15,476 nucleotides of DNA from UBA9715 sp003452695 (GTDB lineage: Bacteria > Actinomycetota > Coriobacteriia > Coriobacteriales > Eggerthellaceae), in the NCBI GenBank assembly GCA_946625225.1, contig CAMOTA010000063.1:1-15476 (forward strand), given 5' to 3'. Of this stretch, positions 6,980 through 14,087 are shown piece by piece. The notes beneath the pieces were generated by a model. That model did not search any database and was not told the origin of the DNA. It was given only the letters and a program-made list of their open reading frames with translations. The translations under genes were made by a program, and so were the position numbers. Numbering within the stretch: position 1 is the stretch's first letter; each line of letters opens with the position of its first letter.

Positions 6980-7463
6980 GTTCCACGCCCAAGTTTCGCA
7001 GGAGGGTTGCAACGCACACGCCAGCCCCGTACAAGCCTCCCCACACCACTTTGAAGATTATAAACTGCGCGGGGGAAACGGCGTGGGCTCCGGCAAGGAA
7101 AAAGCCGGCGCCGAACGCAAGTGCAAGAACGGGCAGGCACATTCCGAACAGGCAGCACCCCAGGGGAAAGGCCGCTTGCGGAAGGGCGGCCAAGACGCGC
7201 GTGCCGGCAGCGCTCAGGCCGACGCGCATGCCCTGCGCGCGATAGCGCCTCTCCGACGCGCACGAAAAGAACGCCGTGCACACGCTCACTAGAAAGCAGG
7301 TTATGGTGGTGTCGATGAACAGGTTCCAGAAACCGGCGGGAACGACAGGCGCATCACCGAACAGCAACCACGCGCACAACCCGTTGAGAAAGCCGGAAAC
7401 GGCGAAGTTGATCGCCGCCTCGATTCCAAACGTTATGCGTGTCTTTCGCTGCATGATGCCCAT
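6963..7463 (-). CDS. Four-helix integral membrane protein, unknown function
   Basis: A 166-residue protein with four predicted membrane segments at about 12-36, 45-67, 91-124 and 132-155. A basic loop (ERRYRAQGMR) lies between the second and third. I do not recognise the family. It overlaps the LuxR-type gene downstream, so the two are probably made together, and it could be the membrane sensor or a target of that regulator. That link is inference from position only. The frame stays open upstream to 7652, but those residues look non-coding. The ATG at 7463 is the first sensible start. Neither it nor the ATG at 7454 has a ribosome-binding site. A TATTAT box (minus strand) ends 7 nt before the 7454 ATG, so a leaderless transcript is possible. 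Confidence 0.6.
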   Translation of the reverse strand: MGIMQRKTRITFGIEAAINFAVSGFLNGLCAWLLFGDAPVVPAGFWNLFIDTTITCFLVSVCTAFFSCASERRYRAQGMRVGLSAAGTRVLAALPQAAFPLGCCLFGMCLPVLALAFGAGFFLAGAHAVSPAQFIIFKVVWGGLYGAGVCVATLLRNLGVEHGEAR

Positions 7464-7676
7464 AATAGCGGTATTTTCAGCTTCCGGTGGCCGACGTGCG
7501 AAGCACAGGCCCACCGTTACCGCCCCTGGCCGGGCCGTGGGCAGTAGCGAACCAGCTCGGTCAGCGGTTCCAAAATGGCAACGGCTATATCCGTTTACCG
7601 TGGGTTCATTTATCATGGTAATCATAACGGCACCGCGCAGAGGCGCAGCCAAACGAGCCTAAGGAGGCTGATAGCT

Positions 7677-8141
7677 ATGTCGAGCATCGGAGATGGATTC
7701 AAGAACGTCATCATGATGGGCATTGGCGTGATGTCCTATACGGCCGATAAGGGCAAGGAGATAATCGACCAGCTGGTCGAGCGGGGCGAGCTGTCCTTCG
7801 AGCAGGGGCTCGAGCTGAACGAAGAGCTGAAGCGCAAGGCAGACGAAACGGCGACATCGCTGCGCGAAGGCACCCTCGAAGCCTGCATGAAGGCCATGAA
7901 GCCCGAGGAACGCGAGGCATTTGCCGCCAAGGCCGCCGAGTTCGCCAAGGCGCAAAACGAAGCCGATGCCACAAAAGCCCAGGAAGAGACCGTCGAGGCC
8001 GAGGTAATCGAAGAAGAGGTCGTCGTCGAAGCAGAGGAAGCGGCCGAAGAAGCAGCAGACGCCGTGGAAGAAGCGGCAACCGAAGCAGCCGACCAGGCAG
8101 CTGAAGCAGCTGGCGATGCCGACGAGGCAACCAAAGCCTAG
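7677..8141 (+). CDS. Phasin-like coiled-coil protein
   Basis: A 154-residue protein. The first ~95 residues look like the phasin/PhaF-type helical domain: a short hydrophobic start (IMMGIGVMSYTADKG), then amphipathic helices with EIIDQLVERGELSFEQGLELNEELKRKADE. The C-terminal third is low-complexity Glu/Ala/Val. Phasins coat polyhydroxyalkanoate granules, but many relatives occur in bacteria without such granules and their role is unknown. The ATG at 7677 has a strong ribosome-binding site (aggagg). It lies 24 bp upstream of the UbiB-family gene, a pairing I recall from other Gram-positive genomes, and the two are probably one operon. The 213 bp upstream, between divergent genes, holds no other gene. 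Confidence 0.7.
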   Translation: MSSIGDGFKNVIMMGIGVMSYTADKGKEIIDQLVERGELSFEQGLELNEELKRKADETATSLREGTLEACMKAMKPEEREAFAAKAAEFAKAQNEADATKAQEETVEAEVIEEEVVVEAEEAAEEAADAVEEAATEAADQAAEAAGDADEATKA

Positions 8142-8165
8142 GCACGCTGCATACCCCAATAGAAC

Positions 8166-9818
8166 ATGCCCGGCAACACCCTGTTCAGGCACTTCTTCAG
8201 CGAGGGTGCAGAACTCGATCCTGAAGATCGCTTCAATCTCAGCCGCAAAGCGCGGTCTAGGCGGCTGCGCGAAATCTACCGGATCTTGGCCAAGCATCGC
8301 TTCCTGCGTGGATTCACTCCCGAAGAATTCCGCAAGGTGCTGGAAGACCTGGGTCCGAGCTTCGTGAAAATCGGGCAGACGCTTTCAACGCGCTCCGAAA
8401 TCCTGCCGCAAGCGTATTGCGACGAGCTGGCCAAACTGCAAACCGAATGCGACCCTCTGCCGTTCGACCAGGTGAAAAAAGCCCTTATCGGCATCTACGG
8501 CAACGACCTGGAATCGGTGTTTTCCGAAATAGACCCACATCCGCTGGGCAGCGCGTCGCTCGCGCAGGTGCACAAGGCCCAACTGGCGAGCGGCGAAGTC
8601 GTGGCCGTGAAGGTGCAGCGACCCGGCGTGAAGGAAACGATGGCGCAGGATATCGACATCATGCGCATCATGGCGCGCCGGGCGAAGCGCTTCATGAAGG
8701 ACTCGCAGATGGTCGATTTCGTCGAGGTGGTCGACGAAATGTGGTGGACTTTCCTGCGCGAAACCGATTTCGCCTGCGAAGCCGAGAACCTTCGGGTGTT
8801 TCGCAAGCTTAACGAGAACGTGGCCTTCATAGACTGCCCGCAGGTCTACCCCGAATTATGCAGCGAGTACTGCCTGGTCATGGAATATGTGGATGGCATT
8901 CCCATCTACGACCACGATCGCCTGCGCGCAGCGGGATACAACCTGAACGAAATCGGCGAGAAGATGCTGGATAACTACGCCACGCAGATTCTGGAACACG
9001 GATTCTTCCACGCCGATCCGCATCCCGGCAACATCATCGTGCGCAATGGCAGGGTGGTCTACATCGACCTGGGCATTATGGGCCAGCTTTCGCCCGCCGA
9101 GCGCGCAGGGTTCAGCACCATAATCGAGGCGGTGGGCGAACAGGACGCGAGCAAGCTGAAAGACGCCCTGCTGTCGTTTGCCGTGCAGCGGGACAACAGC
9201 GTAATCGACCATTCGCGTTTCCTGGCCGACCTGGACTTGCTGCTGACGAGCTATGCCTCGTGCGACGTGAGCAACCTGGACATCGGCCAGCTGCTCAGCG
9301 ACGTGATGGGCGTGACAAGGATGAGCAGGGTAACGTTGCCTTCGTCGGTTACCAACGTATCGCGCGGAATCGTTACCATCGAGGGCACCATCGCCGATTT
9401 CATACCCAACGAAAGCATCGCCAGCATCATCAACGACCATATCATGCGCTCCGGCAACCCCCTGGACCGCGCTCAGGACCTAGCGCTCGATATGTTGAAC
9501 GAGATGCGCAAGGCGACCGAGGGCATCACCCGGGCGGCAGGATATTCGGGCGAGGCGCTGCGCATGCTTACGCGCGGGCAGCTGAAAACGAACATGGAGA
9601 TGCTCGGGTCAGATTCGCTGATTACTTCCCTTGCCAAGATAATGAACCGCCTGACCATCGGCATTATCATCGCAGGCCTGTTCATCGGGTCCAGTCTGTA
9701 TGCCCGCTATGGAGGCGAGCAGGCCATATTCGGCATCCCGCTTATCTCGTTCTTCGGCTTTTTGGGCGCCTTCATCTTGTCGGTATGGGTAGTGTTCGAC
9801 ATTTGGCGACGAAGATAG
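8166..9818 (+). CDS. UbiB/ABC1/AarF family atypical protein kinase
   Basis: A 550-residue protein with the UbiB-fold landmarks. These are the KIGQ motif (68-71) that covers the active site, the Ala-rich nucleotide loop PLGSASLAQVH (126-136), the VAVK lysine (Lys149), Glu205, and the catalytic loop HADPHPGN (282-289, Asp284 and Asn289). The metal-binding motif is DLG (301-303), where many relatives have DFG. Two C-terminal membrane helices (about 493-512 and 524-545) anchor it. In ubiquinone makers the family supports quinone biosynthesis by an ATPase activity. In this lineage, which probably uses menaquinone, the role is uncertain and could involve lipid or quinone handling. The ATG at 8166 directly follows an in-frame stop and has no Shine-Dalgarno, so translation probably depends on the phasin gene 24 bp upstream. 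Confidence 0.9.
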   Translation: MPGNTLFRHFFSEGAELDPEDRFNLSRKARSRRLREIYRILAKHRFLRGFTPEEFRKVLEDLGPSFVKIGQTLSTRSEILPQAYCDELAKLQTECDPLPFDQVKKALIGIYGNDLESVFSEIDPHPLGSASLAQVHKAQLASGEVVAVKVQRPGVKETMAQDIDIMRIMARRAKRFMKDSQMVDFVEVVDEMWWTFLRETDFACEAENLRVFRKLNENVAFIDCPQVYPELCSEYCLVMEYVDGIPIYDHDRLRAAGYNLNEIGEKMLDNYATQILEHGFFHADPHPGNIIVRNGRVVYIDLGIMGQLSPAERAGFSTIIEAVGEQDASKLKDALLSFAVQRDNSVIDHSRFLADLDLLLTSYASCDVSNLDIGQLLSDVMGVTRMSRVTLPSSVTNVSRGIVTIEGTIADFIPNESIASIINDHIMRSGNPLDRAQDLALDMLNEMRKATEGITRAAGYSGEALRMLTRGQLKTNMEMLGSDSLITSLAKIMNRLTIGIIIAGLFIGSSLYARYGGEQAIFGIPLISFFGFLGAFILSVWVVFDIWRRR

Positions 9819-9871
9819 CCGCCTGCCGACGTTACGAGCAGCCCCCATGAACGGGCAGGCGAGCGAGCCTC

Positions 9872-10099
9872 CTATACGGCAGGCGAGGCTTCGAACCCCG
9901 CATCCTGCACGGCGACGACCAGCGCTGCGGCATCGAACCCATGTCCTTCGACCGTGGCCGAGTTGCCCTCCAAGCTGACTTCTGCGCCAGTCACGCCATC
10001 GACGCTTTCGAGCGCTTCGGTTACGCGGGCAACGCACTTTTCGCAATGCATGCCCCGCACATCCAAGACCACCGTCTCCTTTTTGCTGAACAGGCTCAT
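9872..10099 (-). CDS. copZ: Copper chaperone, heavy-metal-associated domain protein
   Basis: A 75-residue protein that is a single HMA domain. GMHCEKC (residues 16-22) gives the CxxC pair that binds Cu(I). It is followed by the usual helix ARVTEALESVDGVTGAEVSLEG and the end AVQDAGFEA. It carries cytoplasmic Cu(I) and passes it to CopA, whose own HMA domain has the same fold. The ATG at 10099 has a purine-rich site (ggaagga) about 8 nt upstream. It lies 73 bp downstream of copA on the same strand, so it is most likely the last gene of the operon. Zn or Cd binding cannot be ruled out by sequence alone. Confidence 0.85.
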   Translation of the reverse strand: MSLFSKKETVVLDVRGMHCEKCVARVTEALESVDGVTGAEVSLEGNSATVEGHGFDAAALVVAVQDAGFEASPAV

Positions 10100-10172
10100 T
10101 CTGACAATCCTTCCTTCTCTTTCCCCGAAGCCCCGGGCACGCTCGACCCGCTATGGCAACGTTTTCGCGGCG

Positions 10173-12479
10173 TCATGTCGTCCAGCGGGGCTTCCACGCA
10201 CGCAAGCGCAGGGCGTTCGTGACCACGAAAATGCTGCTCAGGCTCATGGCAGCAGCTGCGATATCGGGGGTGAGCACGACGCCCAAGGGCGCAAGCGCAC
10301 CTGCAGCCACCGGAATGCAGATTACATTGTAGAACAGTGCCCAGAACAGGTTCTGGCGTATGTTGCGCATCGTGGCGCGCGAAAGCTGAATGGCCGCCGC
10401 CACATCCATCAGGTCGTTGCGCACGAGCACCATGTCGGCGCTTTCTATGGCCACGTCGGTGCCCGCCCCGATGGCGATACCCACATCCGCACGGGCCAGA
10501 GCGGGCGCATCGTTCACGCCATCGCCCACCATGGCAACCTTGCCGCGCTGCGCCAGGCTGCGAATCTGCGCATCCTTGCCATCGGGCAACACGCCCGCCA
10601 CTACCTGGTCAACCCCCACTTGTTGCTGGATGGCGGCAGCAGTGCGCTCGTTGTCGCCCGTCAGCATGACCGTGCGCATGCCAAGCGCCTTCAGTTCGCG
10701 CACGGCTGCAGCGCTCGTGGGCTTCACTTGGTCGGCCACGGCGATAAGGCCGAGCAGCTGCCCGCCCCACGCAAAGAACAGCGGCGTCTTTCCCTGGTTC
10801 GCCAGCTCTTGGGCGCGCCCCTCGAGCTGCCCTAGCTCGATTCCGGCCTCGCGCATCATCGCCGCGTTGCCGCCGAGCGCCCGGGCGCCTTCGGTCACGC
10901 CCGTCAGGCCGCGGCCCGGCACTTGCGCAAAATCCTTCACCGGCAGCTGATCGCTCTTGCACGCATCGGCATAGGCGCAGATGGCACGTGCCAATGGGTG
11001 CTCGCTTTTCTTTTCCAGGCCATAGGCCAGCATCAGCAGGTCGCCTTCCTCGATGCCCGTCGCGGCAACGACGTCGGTCACTTCGGGTGTGCCCGTGGTT
11101 ATCGTGCCCGTCTTGTCCAAGACCACCGTCGCTATGTCGTGGGCGTTTTCCAGCGCCTCGGCGCTCTTCACCAGAATGCCCTGCTTGGCGCCGCGCCCCG
11201 TGCCCACCATGATGGCCGTGGGCGTGGCCAGACCAAGCGCGCACGGGCAGCTGATGACCAGCACGGAAATGCCGTGGACGACCGCCTGAGAAAGGTTCAT
11301 GCCCGAGATTGCCAGCCACACGCCGAACACGACCAGCGCAATGCCGATGACCACGGGCACGAAGACCGCGCTGATGCGGTCGGCAAGCCGCTGAATGGGC
11401 GCTTTCGAACTGGTGGCATCGTCCACCAGCTGGATGATGCGGGCAAGCGCGGTGTCGTTGCCCACGCGCTCGGCACGCATCTTGAAACAGCCCGCGGTGT
11501 TCACGGTGGCGCCGGTCACCTCGCCGCCGACCGCCTTTTCCACCGGCACGCTTTCACCCGTCAGCGCCGATTCGTCCAGCACGCCGGTTCCTTCGACTAT
11601 AACGCCATCCACCGGCACCGCTTGCCCCGCGCGCACCGCCAGGATGTCTCCCGGTTGCACGTTTTCCACGGCCAGCTCCCGTTCGCTGCCATCGTCCGCC
11701 ACGACCGTGGCCGTCTTGGGCGCCAAATCCATAAGGGCGGTGATGGCATCGGTCGTGCGGCCCTTCGACCGCGCCTCGAAGTACTTGCCCAAGGTGATGA
11801 GCGTGAGTATCATGCCCGCGCCTTCGAAGTACAGGTCCATGGCCGCATCGTGGGCCAGGGCCAGGTCGCCCGCGCCGAGGGCTATGCCCACGCGGTACAG
11901 CTGGGCGATGCTGTACAGCAGCGATGCGCTGGCTCCCAGGGCCACGAGCGTGTCCATGTTGGGCGACCCGTGCGCAAGGCCCTTGAATCCGTTGCGGAAG
12001 AACTTGAAGTTCACGAAAACGATGGGCGCCGTCAGCAGCAGCTGTGTCAGCCCGATGGTCATGGCATTCTGCGCGCCATGGAACGCAGGGGGCAGGGGCC
12101 AGCCGAACATGTGGCCCATGTCCAGGTAGAACAGCGGAATGGCGAAGATGAAGCTGACGATCAGGCGCAGGCGAACCGACTGGGCTTCCTTGGCAGCTGC
12201 ATTTTCAGGGCGCGCCGCTGCGCCCGCCGCCGAAGCTGCAGCGCCTGAGCCGCCAGGGCCCGTTTCGATCCTCGGCGCAGCCCCGTATCCCGCTTTGTCC
12301 ACCGCCTGCGCGATGGCGGCGAGCGTGTCCGGATTGCCGTCGTAGGAAACGTCCATGCTGTTCTTCAGCAGGTTCACGACCGCGCGTTCCACCCCCGGCA
12401 CCGACCCGGCGGCCTTTTCCACGCGCGCCGAGCAGGCGGCACAGGTCATGCCCGTAACATCGAAGCGTTGCGTAGCCAT
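10173..12479 (-). CDS. copA: Copper-exporting P1B-type ATPase
   Basis: A 768-residue P1B-1 ATPase that pumps Cu(I) out of the cytoplasm. It has one N-terminal HMA domain (GMTCAAC, Cys13 and Cys16), then an Ala/Pro-rich linker (about 70-100). Eight membrane helices follow. The phosphatase loop is TGES (307-310), the metal-site CPC is at 411-413 in helix 6, and the phosphorylated DKTGT is at 455-459. The HP pair is 494-495 and the hinge GDGVND 652-657. YN (717-718) and MxxSS (745-749) are in the last two helices, the signature of Cu(I)/Ag(I) specificity. All key residues are present and the length is normal. The ribosome-binding site is weak. It lies 38 bp after a small unknown ORF and 73 bp before copZ. 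Confidence 0.95.
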   Translation of the reverse strand: MATQRFDVTGMTCAACSARVEKAAGSVPGVERAVVNLLKNSMDVSYDGNPDTLAAIAQAVDKAGYGAAPRIETGPGGSGAAASAAGAAARPENAAAKEAQSVRLRLIVSFIFAIPLFYLDMGHMFGWPLPPAFHGAQNAMTIGLTQLLLTAPIVFVNFKFFRNGFKGLAHGSPNMDTLVALGASASLLYSIAQLYRVGIALGAGDLALAHDAAMDLYFEGAGMILTLITLGKYFEARSKGRTTDAITALMDLAPKTATVVADDGSERELAVENVQPGDILAVRAGQAVPVDGVIVEGTGVLDESALTGESVPVEKAVGGEVTGATVNTAGCFKMRAERVGNDTALARIIQLVDDATSSKAPIQRLADRISAVFVPVVIGIALVVFGVWLAISGMNLSQAVVHGISVLVISCPCALGLATPTAIMVGTGRGAKQGILVKSAEALENAHDIATVVLDKTGTITTGTPEVTDVVAATGIEEGDLLMLAYGLEKKSEHPLARAICAYADACKSDQLPVKDFAQVPGRGLTGVTEGARALGGNAAMMREAGIELGQLEGRAQELANQGKTPLFFAWGGQLLGLIAVADQVKPTSAAAVRELKALGMRTVMLTGDNERTAAAIQQQVGVDQVVAGVLPDGKDAQIRSLAQRGKVAMVGDGVNDAPALARADVGIAIGAGTDVAIESADMVLVRNDLMDVAAAIQLSRATMRNIRQNLFWALFYNVICIPVAAGALAPLGVVLTPDIAAAAMSLSSIFVVTNALRLRAWKPRWTT

Positions 12480-12517
12480 CTTGCTAGTCCGAGTTTTCCA
12501 GCCGAGCCGTTCTCCGC

Positions 12518-12781
12518 CTAGGCTTTTTCCAGATACACCCGGTTGCCGCGGCGCTCCACGTTCACCTTGCCGGCAAACGGCGAGCCTTCGGCTTTCAGCT
12601 CCTTGGAAAGCGCCACTTGCTTGGCAGCGGCCTTCTTGTCGTCTTCAAACTCGGTGTATAGGATCCTGCGCTTGTCGTCCATGAATTCATCCAGTACCTG
12701 ATAGGCCCACGATGTGCGGCCCTTGGGCGGAATGCGGTCGGCCTCTTTGAATTCGGACAGCACGGAGTTTTTCTTTATCAT
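12518..12781 (-). CDS. Small basic protein of unknown function, first in the copper operon
   Basis: An 87-residue, Lys/Arg/Glu-rich soluble protein that I do not recognise. It contains no Cys or His pair typical of copper regulators such as CsoR or CopY, and has only one Met cluster at its start. The C-terminal part (GKVNVERRGNRVYLEKA) could be a beta-hairpin. Its stop is 38 bp before copA on the same strand, and the only promoter-like box nearby is upstream of it, so it is probably cotranscribed with copA and copZ. The start is either the ATG at 12781 or the GTG at 12787; the site aaagg lies 10 or 4 nt upstream respectively. Confidence 0.6.
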   Translation of the reverse strand: MIKKNSVLSEFKEADRIPPKGRTSWAYQVLDEFMDDKRRILYTEFEDDKKAAAKQVALSKELKAEGSPFAGKVNVERRGNRVYLEKA

Positions 12782-12818
12782 AGCCACGATGCCTTTCGTC
12801 GAAAACGCTCACGCGGCA

Positions 12819-12824
12819 AGTATA
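12819..12824 (-). promoter_or_regulatory. Possible -10 box of the copper operon
   Basis: On the minus strand TATACT lies about 32 bp upstream of the small first gene, in the only AT-rich patch of this region. No good -35 box is found at the right distance, so an activator may be needed (copper operons are sometimes activated by a MerR-type CueR), or the call is wrong. No regulator gene for copper is in the window. Confidence 0.35.
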
Positions 12825-13069
12825 AATCAATGCGGGGCGCAATGGGCAGCTGGCCACGGTACCGCCAGAACGCGCATGGCGCATGGCGCCGGGAAGCCCA
12901 CGGGCGAAGCCTGCGCCACGCGCCGCGGAGCTATCACACGACGGCTGCCACAAGAAAACTTTCGCTTTCACCGGCGCCTGGCATCGGAGTCGCGACGGCA
13001 ATCGCCCTGACCATGGTCATGGCCTTGAAAATGACGGAAATGAGTCCTGGCATAGCGCATCATGGCCTC
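12825..13069. other. Intergenic region without a recognisable gene
   Basis: About 245 bp between the copper operon and the ferredoxin fragment. Open frames cross it on both strands but none has a family resemblance or a ribosome-binding site. A 12-bp palindrome, tgaccatggtca, lies at 13008-13019. It could be chance or an operator and has no promoter next to it. Confidence 0.35.
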
Positions 13070-13107
13070 CAAAGAGAAAGCCGCCATCGTTTCTGCATGA
13101 TGGCGGC
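13070..13107 (-). terminator. Terminator after the ferredoxin fragment
   Basis: A perfect 9-bp inverted repeat (13080-13088 with 13099-13107) has a 10-nt loop. On the minus strand it is followed by a pyrimidine-rich CTTTCTCTTT. It begins 16 bp past the stop codon of the ferredoxin fragment, as expected for the terminator of the original intact gene. Confidence 0.6.
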
Positions 13108-13122
13108 ATGCATGAGCGTAGC

Positions 13123-13539
13123 CTACAGTGCGAACATCTCCACTTCGCCCACGTTACGGTCTTCGTCGACCGCAGACGTCTCTATGGTGCGGGTCGTGAA
13201 ACCGTCGGCAGAGATGGTCAGGCTGTATTCGTGAGGCTCGACCTGATGGAACCAGAAATCGCCGAAGTCGTCGGTAAGGGTGTCGCACGTCTCGCCGGTC
13301 TGCTTGTCGGTCAGCACGACCTTGGCGCCGATGACGACCTCGTCTTCTTGCAGGTCGACGGCCATGCCAGCCACGAAGCGTTTCGGCAGATTGAAATAGG
13401 CCATGGAAGGTTCGGTGTTGGCTTCGGGGTTGATCGATTCCACCTGGTCGAAAACGTCCGCCAGCTCGTCCTCTTCCACGTAGGACAGCGCGCCGGGGCC
13501 GACGCCTGCAGGGGGTTTTGCATTCGCGATTGGAAACGT
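13123..13539 (-). pseudogene. C-terminal remnant of a DmsB-type 4Fe-4S ferredoxin subunit
   Basis: The open frame runs from just after a TAG at 13540-13542 to a TAG at 13123-13125 and has no ribosome-binding site; a GTG at 13479 is the only start-like codon. The protein contains PSMAYFNLPKRFVAGMAVDL followed by a carboxypeptidase-regulatory-like beta domain (VVIGAKVVLTDKQTGET, DDFGDFWFHQVEPHEYSL). This is the C-terminal layout I associate with coriobacterial iron-sulfur subunits of DMSO-reductase-type enzymes. All four Cys clusters expected upstream are missing, so it cannot carry electrons. Its own terminator survives at 13070-13107. It is most likely a truncated relic. Confidence 0.65.
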
Positions 13540-13552
13540 CTATTCCAATCGC
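13526..13552. repeat. 10-bp inverted repeat at the junction of two gene fragments
   Basis: gcgattggaa (13526-13535) and ttccaatcgc (13543-13552) are exact reverse complements around a 7-nt spacer. The repeat sits exactly between the lost 5' ends of the ferredoxin fragment (minus) and the FixB fragment (plus), and its spacer contains the TAG that closes the ferredoxin frame. It may be the scar or the cause of the deletion. Confidence 0.7.
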
Positions 13553-13557
13553 TCATA

Positions 13558-13671
13558 ATCTATATCCGCATCGGCTCGTCGGGCCTGACGGAAAAGCCCA
13601 ACCTGTACGTAGGCATAGCCGTTTCCGGTCAAACGCAGCGCACCATGGGCATGTACGAATCGGGCAAGGTC
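13558..13671 (+). pseudogene. Internal fragment of FixB / electron-transfer flavoprotein alpha subunit
   Basis: The plus-strand translation reads IGSSGLTEKPNLYVGIAVSG, then QTQRTMGMYESGKV. This is the FAD-binding C-terminal region of FixB/EtfA, where relatives have (I/V)GxSGxTVKPxLYxxxxxSGxxQHxxGM. The motif is nearly complete, but the following INKDxxAPIF segment is absent because the frame continues into unrelated sequence. The N-terminal two-thirds are also missing. FixB passes electrons from FixA to quinone or ferredoxin partners; this piece is too short to fold. It is probably a relic. Confidence 0.65.
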
Positions 13672-13679
13672 GACGGCGT

Positions 13680-13971
13680 CGAGACTACATTTGGGGATCT
13701 CTCGCCGATGGACATACGCTTCTGCGAGGCAATGGCCGAACACAAAGGGAGCAGCAGGCTTTCGGACGTCGCAGCGCACATGGGCGTGTCCGACTCCATT
13801 CCCCGCAACGGCCGACTGCTCGATGGCGTGATGGAAATGCTGTTACAAGGCCTGTTGTGCGGCTACGAGATCGAAGCCTTCAACAAAGACGAGGTCATCT
13901 ACATCATCGGCAGAGGCGGTTTGGCCATCACCTGCTGCCAGGAGTTGATACAAGCGCACCTGTACAAGTAG
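13680..13971 (+). pseudogene. C-terminal winged-helix fragment of an AAA-type ATPase
   Basis: In the same frame as the FixB piece, the sequence becomes DLSPMDIRFCEAMAEHKGSS, then RLSDVAAHMGVS. This resembles the winged-helix tail found at the C-terminus of many STAND/AAA ATPases, where the family pattern is roughly LSxxDxxFLxAMAxDxGPSxxSDVAxRMGVS. The second half (RNGRLLDGVMEMLLQG and onward) is degenerate. There is no ATPase core, start codon or ribosome-binding site. The gene identity is inferred from motif memory and is moderately sure; that it is a fragment joined to FixB sequence is clear. Confidence 0.5.
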
Positions 13972-13988
13972 CGGCGTTGTCGCACAGG

Positions 13989-14087
13989 TCACCATGAGAC
14001 GATCAGGGGGCCGTCTGCTTCTGGGGAGCAGAACATGAGCAGATACCAAGGCAGGTAGGTGACTGGGCCCGCGCTTTGGACGTTACC
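13989..14087 (-). pseudogene. Stranded C-terminal tail of the DUF4143 ATPase gene
   Basis: Directly after the in-frame TAG at 14088-14090, the same frame stays open for 32 codons to a TGA at 13989-13991. It reads GNVQSAGPVTYLPWYLLMF and more, which matches the usual end of DUF4143 proteins (a GNV...YLPxYxxMF segment). The gene therefore used to end here, or still does if the TAG is read through. Confidence 0.7.

Noticed and set aside
5630..7054. Plus-strand open frame of 474 codons opposite the LuxR gene
   Set aside because: The minus strand encodes a recognisable LuxR HTH. The plus translation is rich in His/Arg/Val without family resemblance.
9820..9885. Possible bidirectional terminator between the UbiB gene and copZ
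   Set aside because: Several 7-9 bp inverted matches (gcctgcc with ggcaggc) exist, but there is no T-tract, the loops are long, and one arm lies inside copZ.
10923..12248. Plus-strand open frame of 441 codons opposite copA
   Set aside because: All CopA motifs are on the minus strand; the plus reading is a shadow.
13008..13019. 12-bp palindrome tgaccatggtca
   Set aside because: It is perfect, but isolated from any promoter or regulator gene, and such a length can occur by chance in 15 kb.
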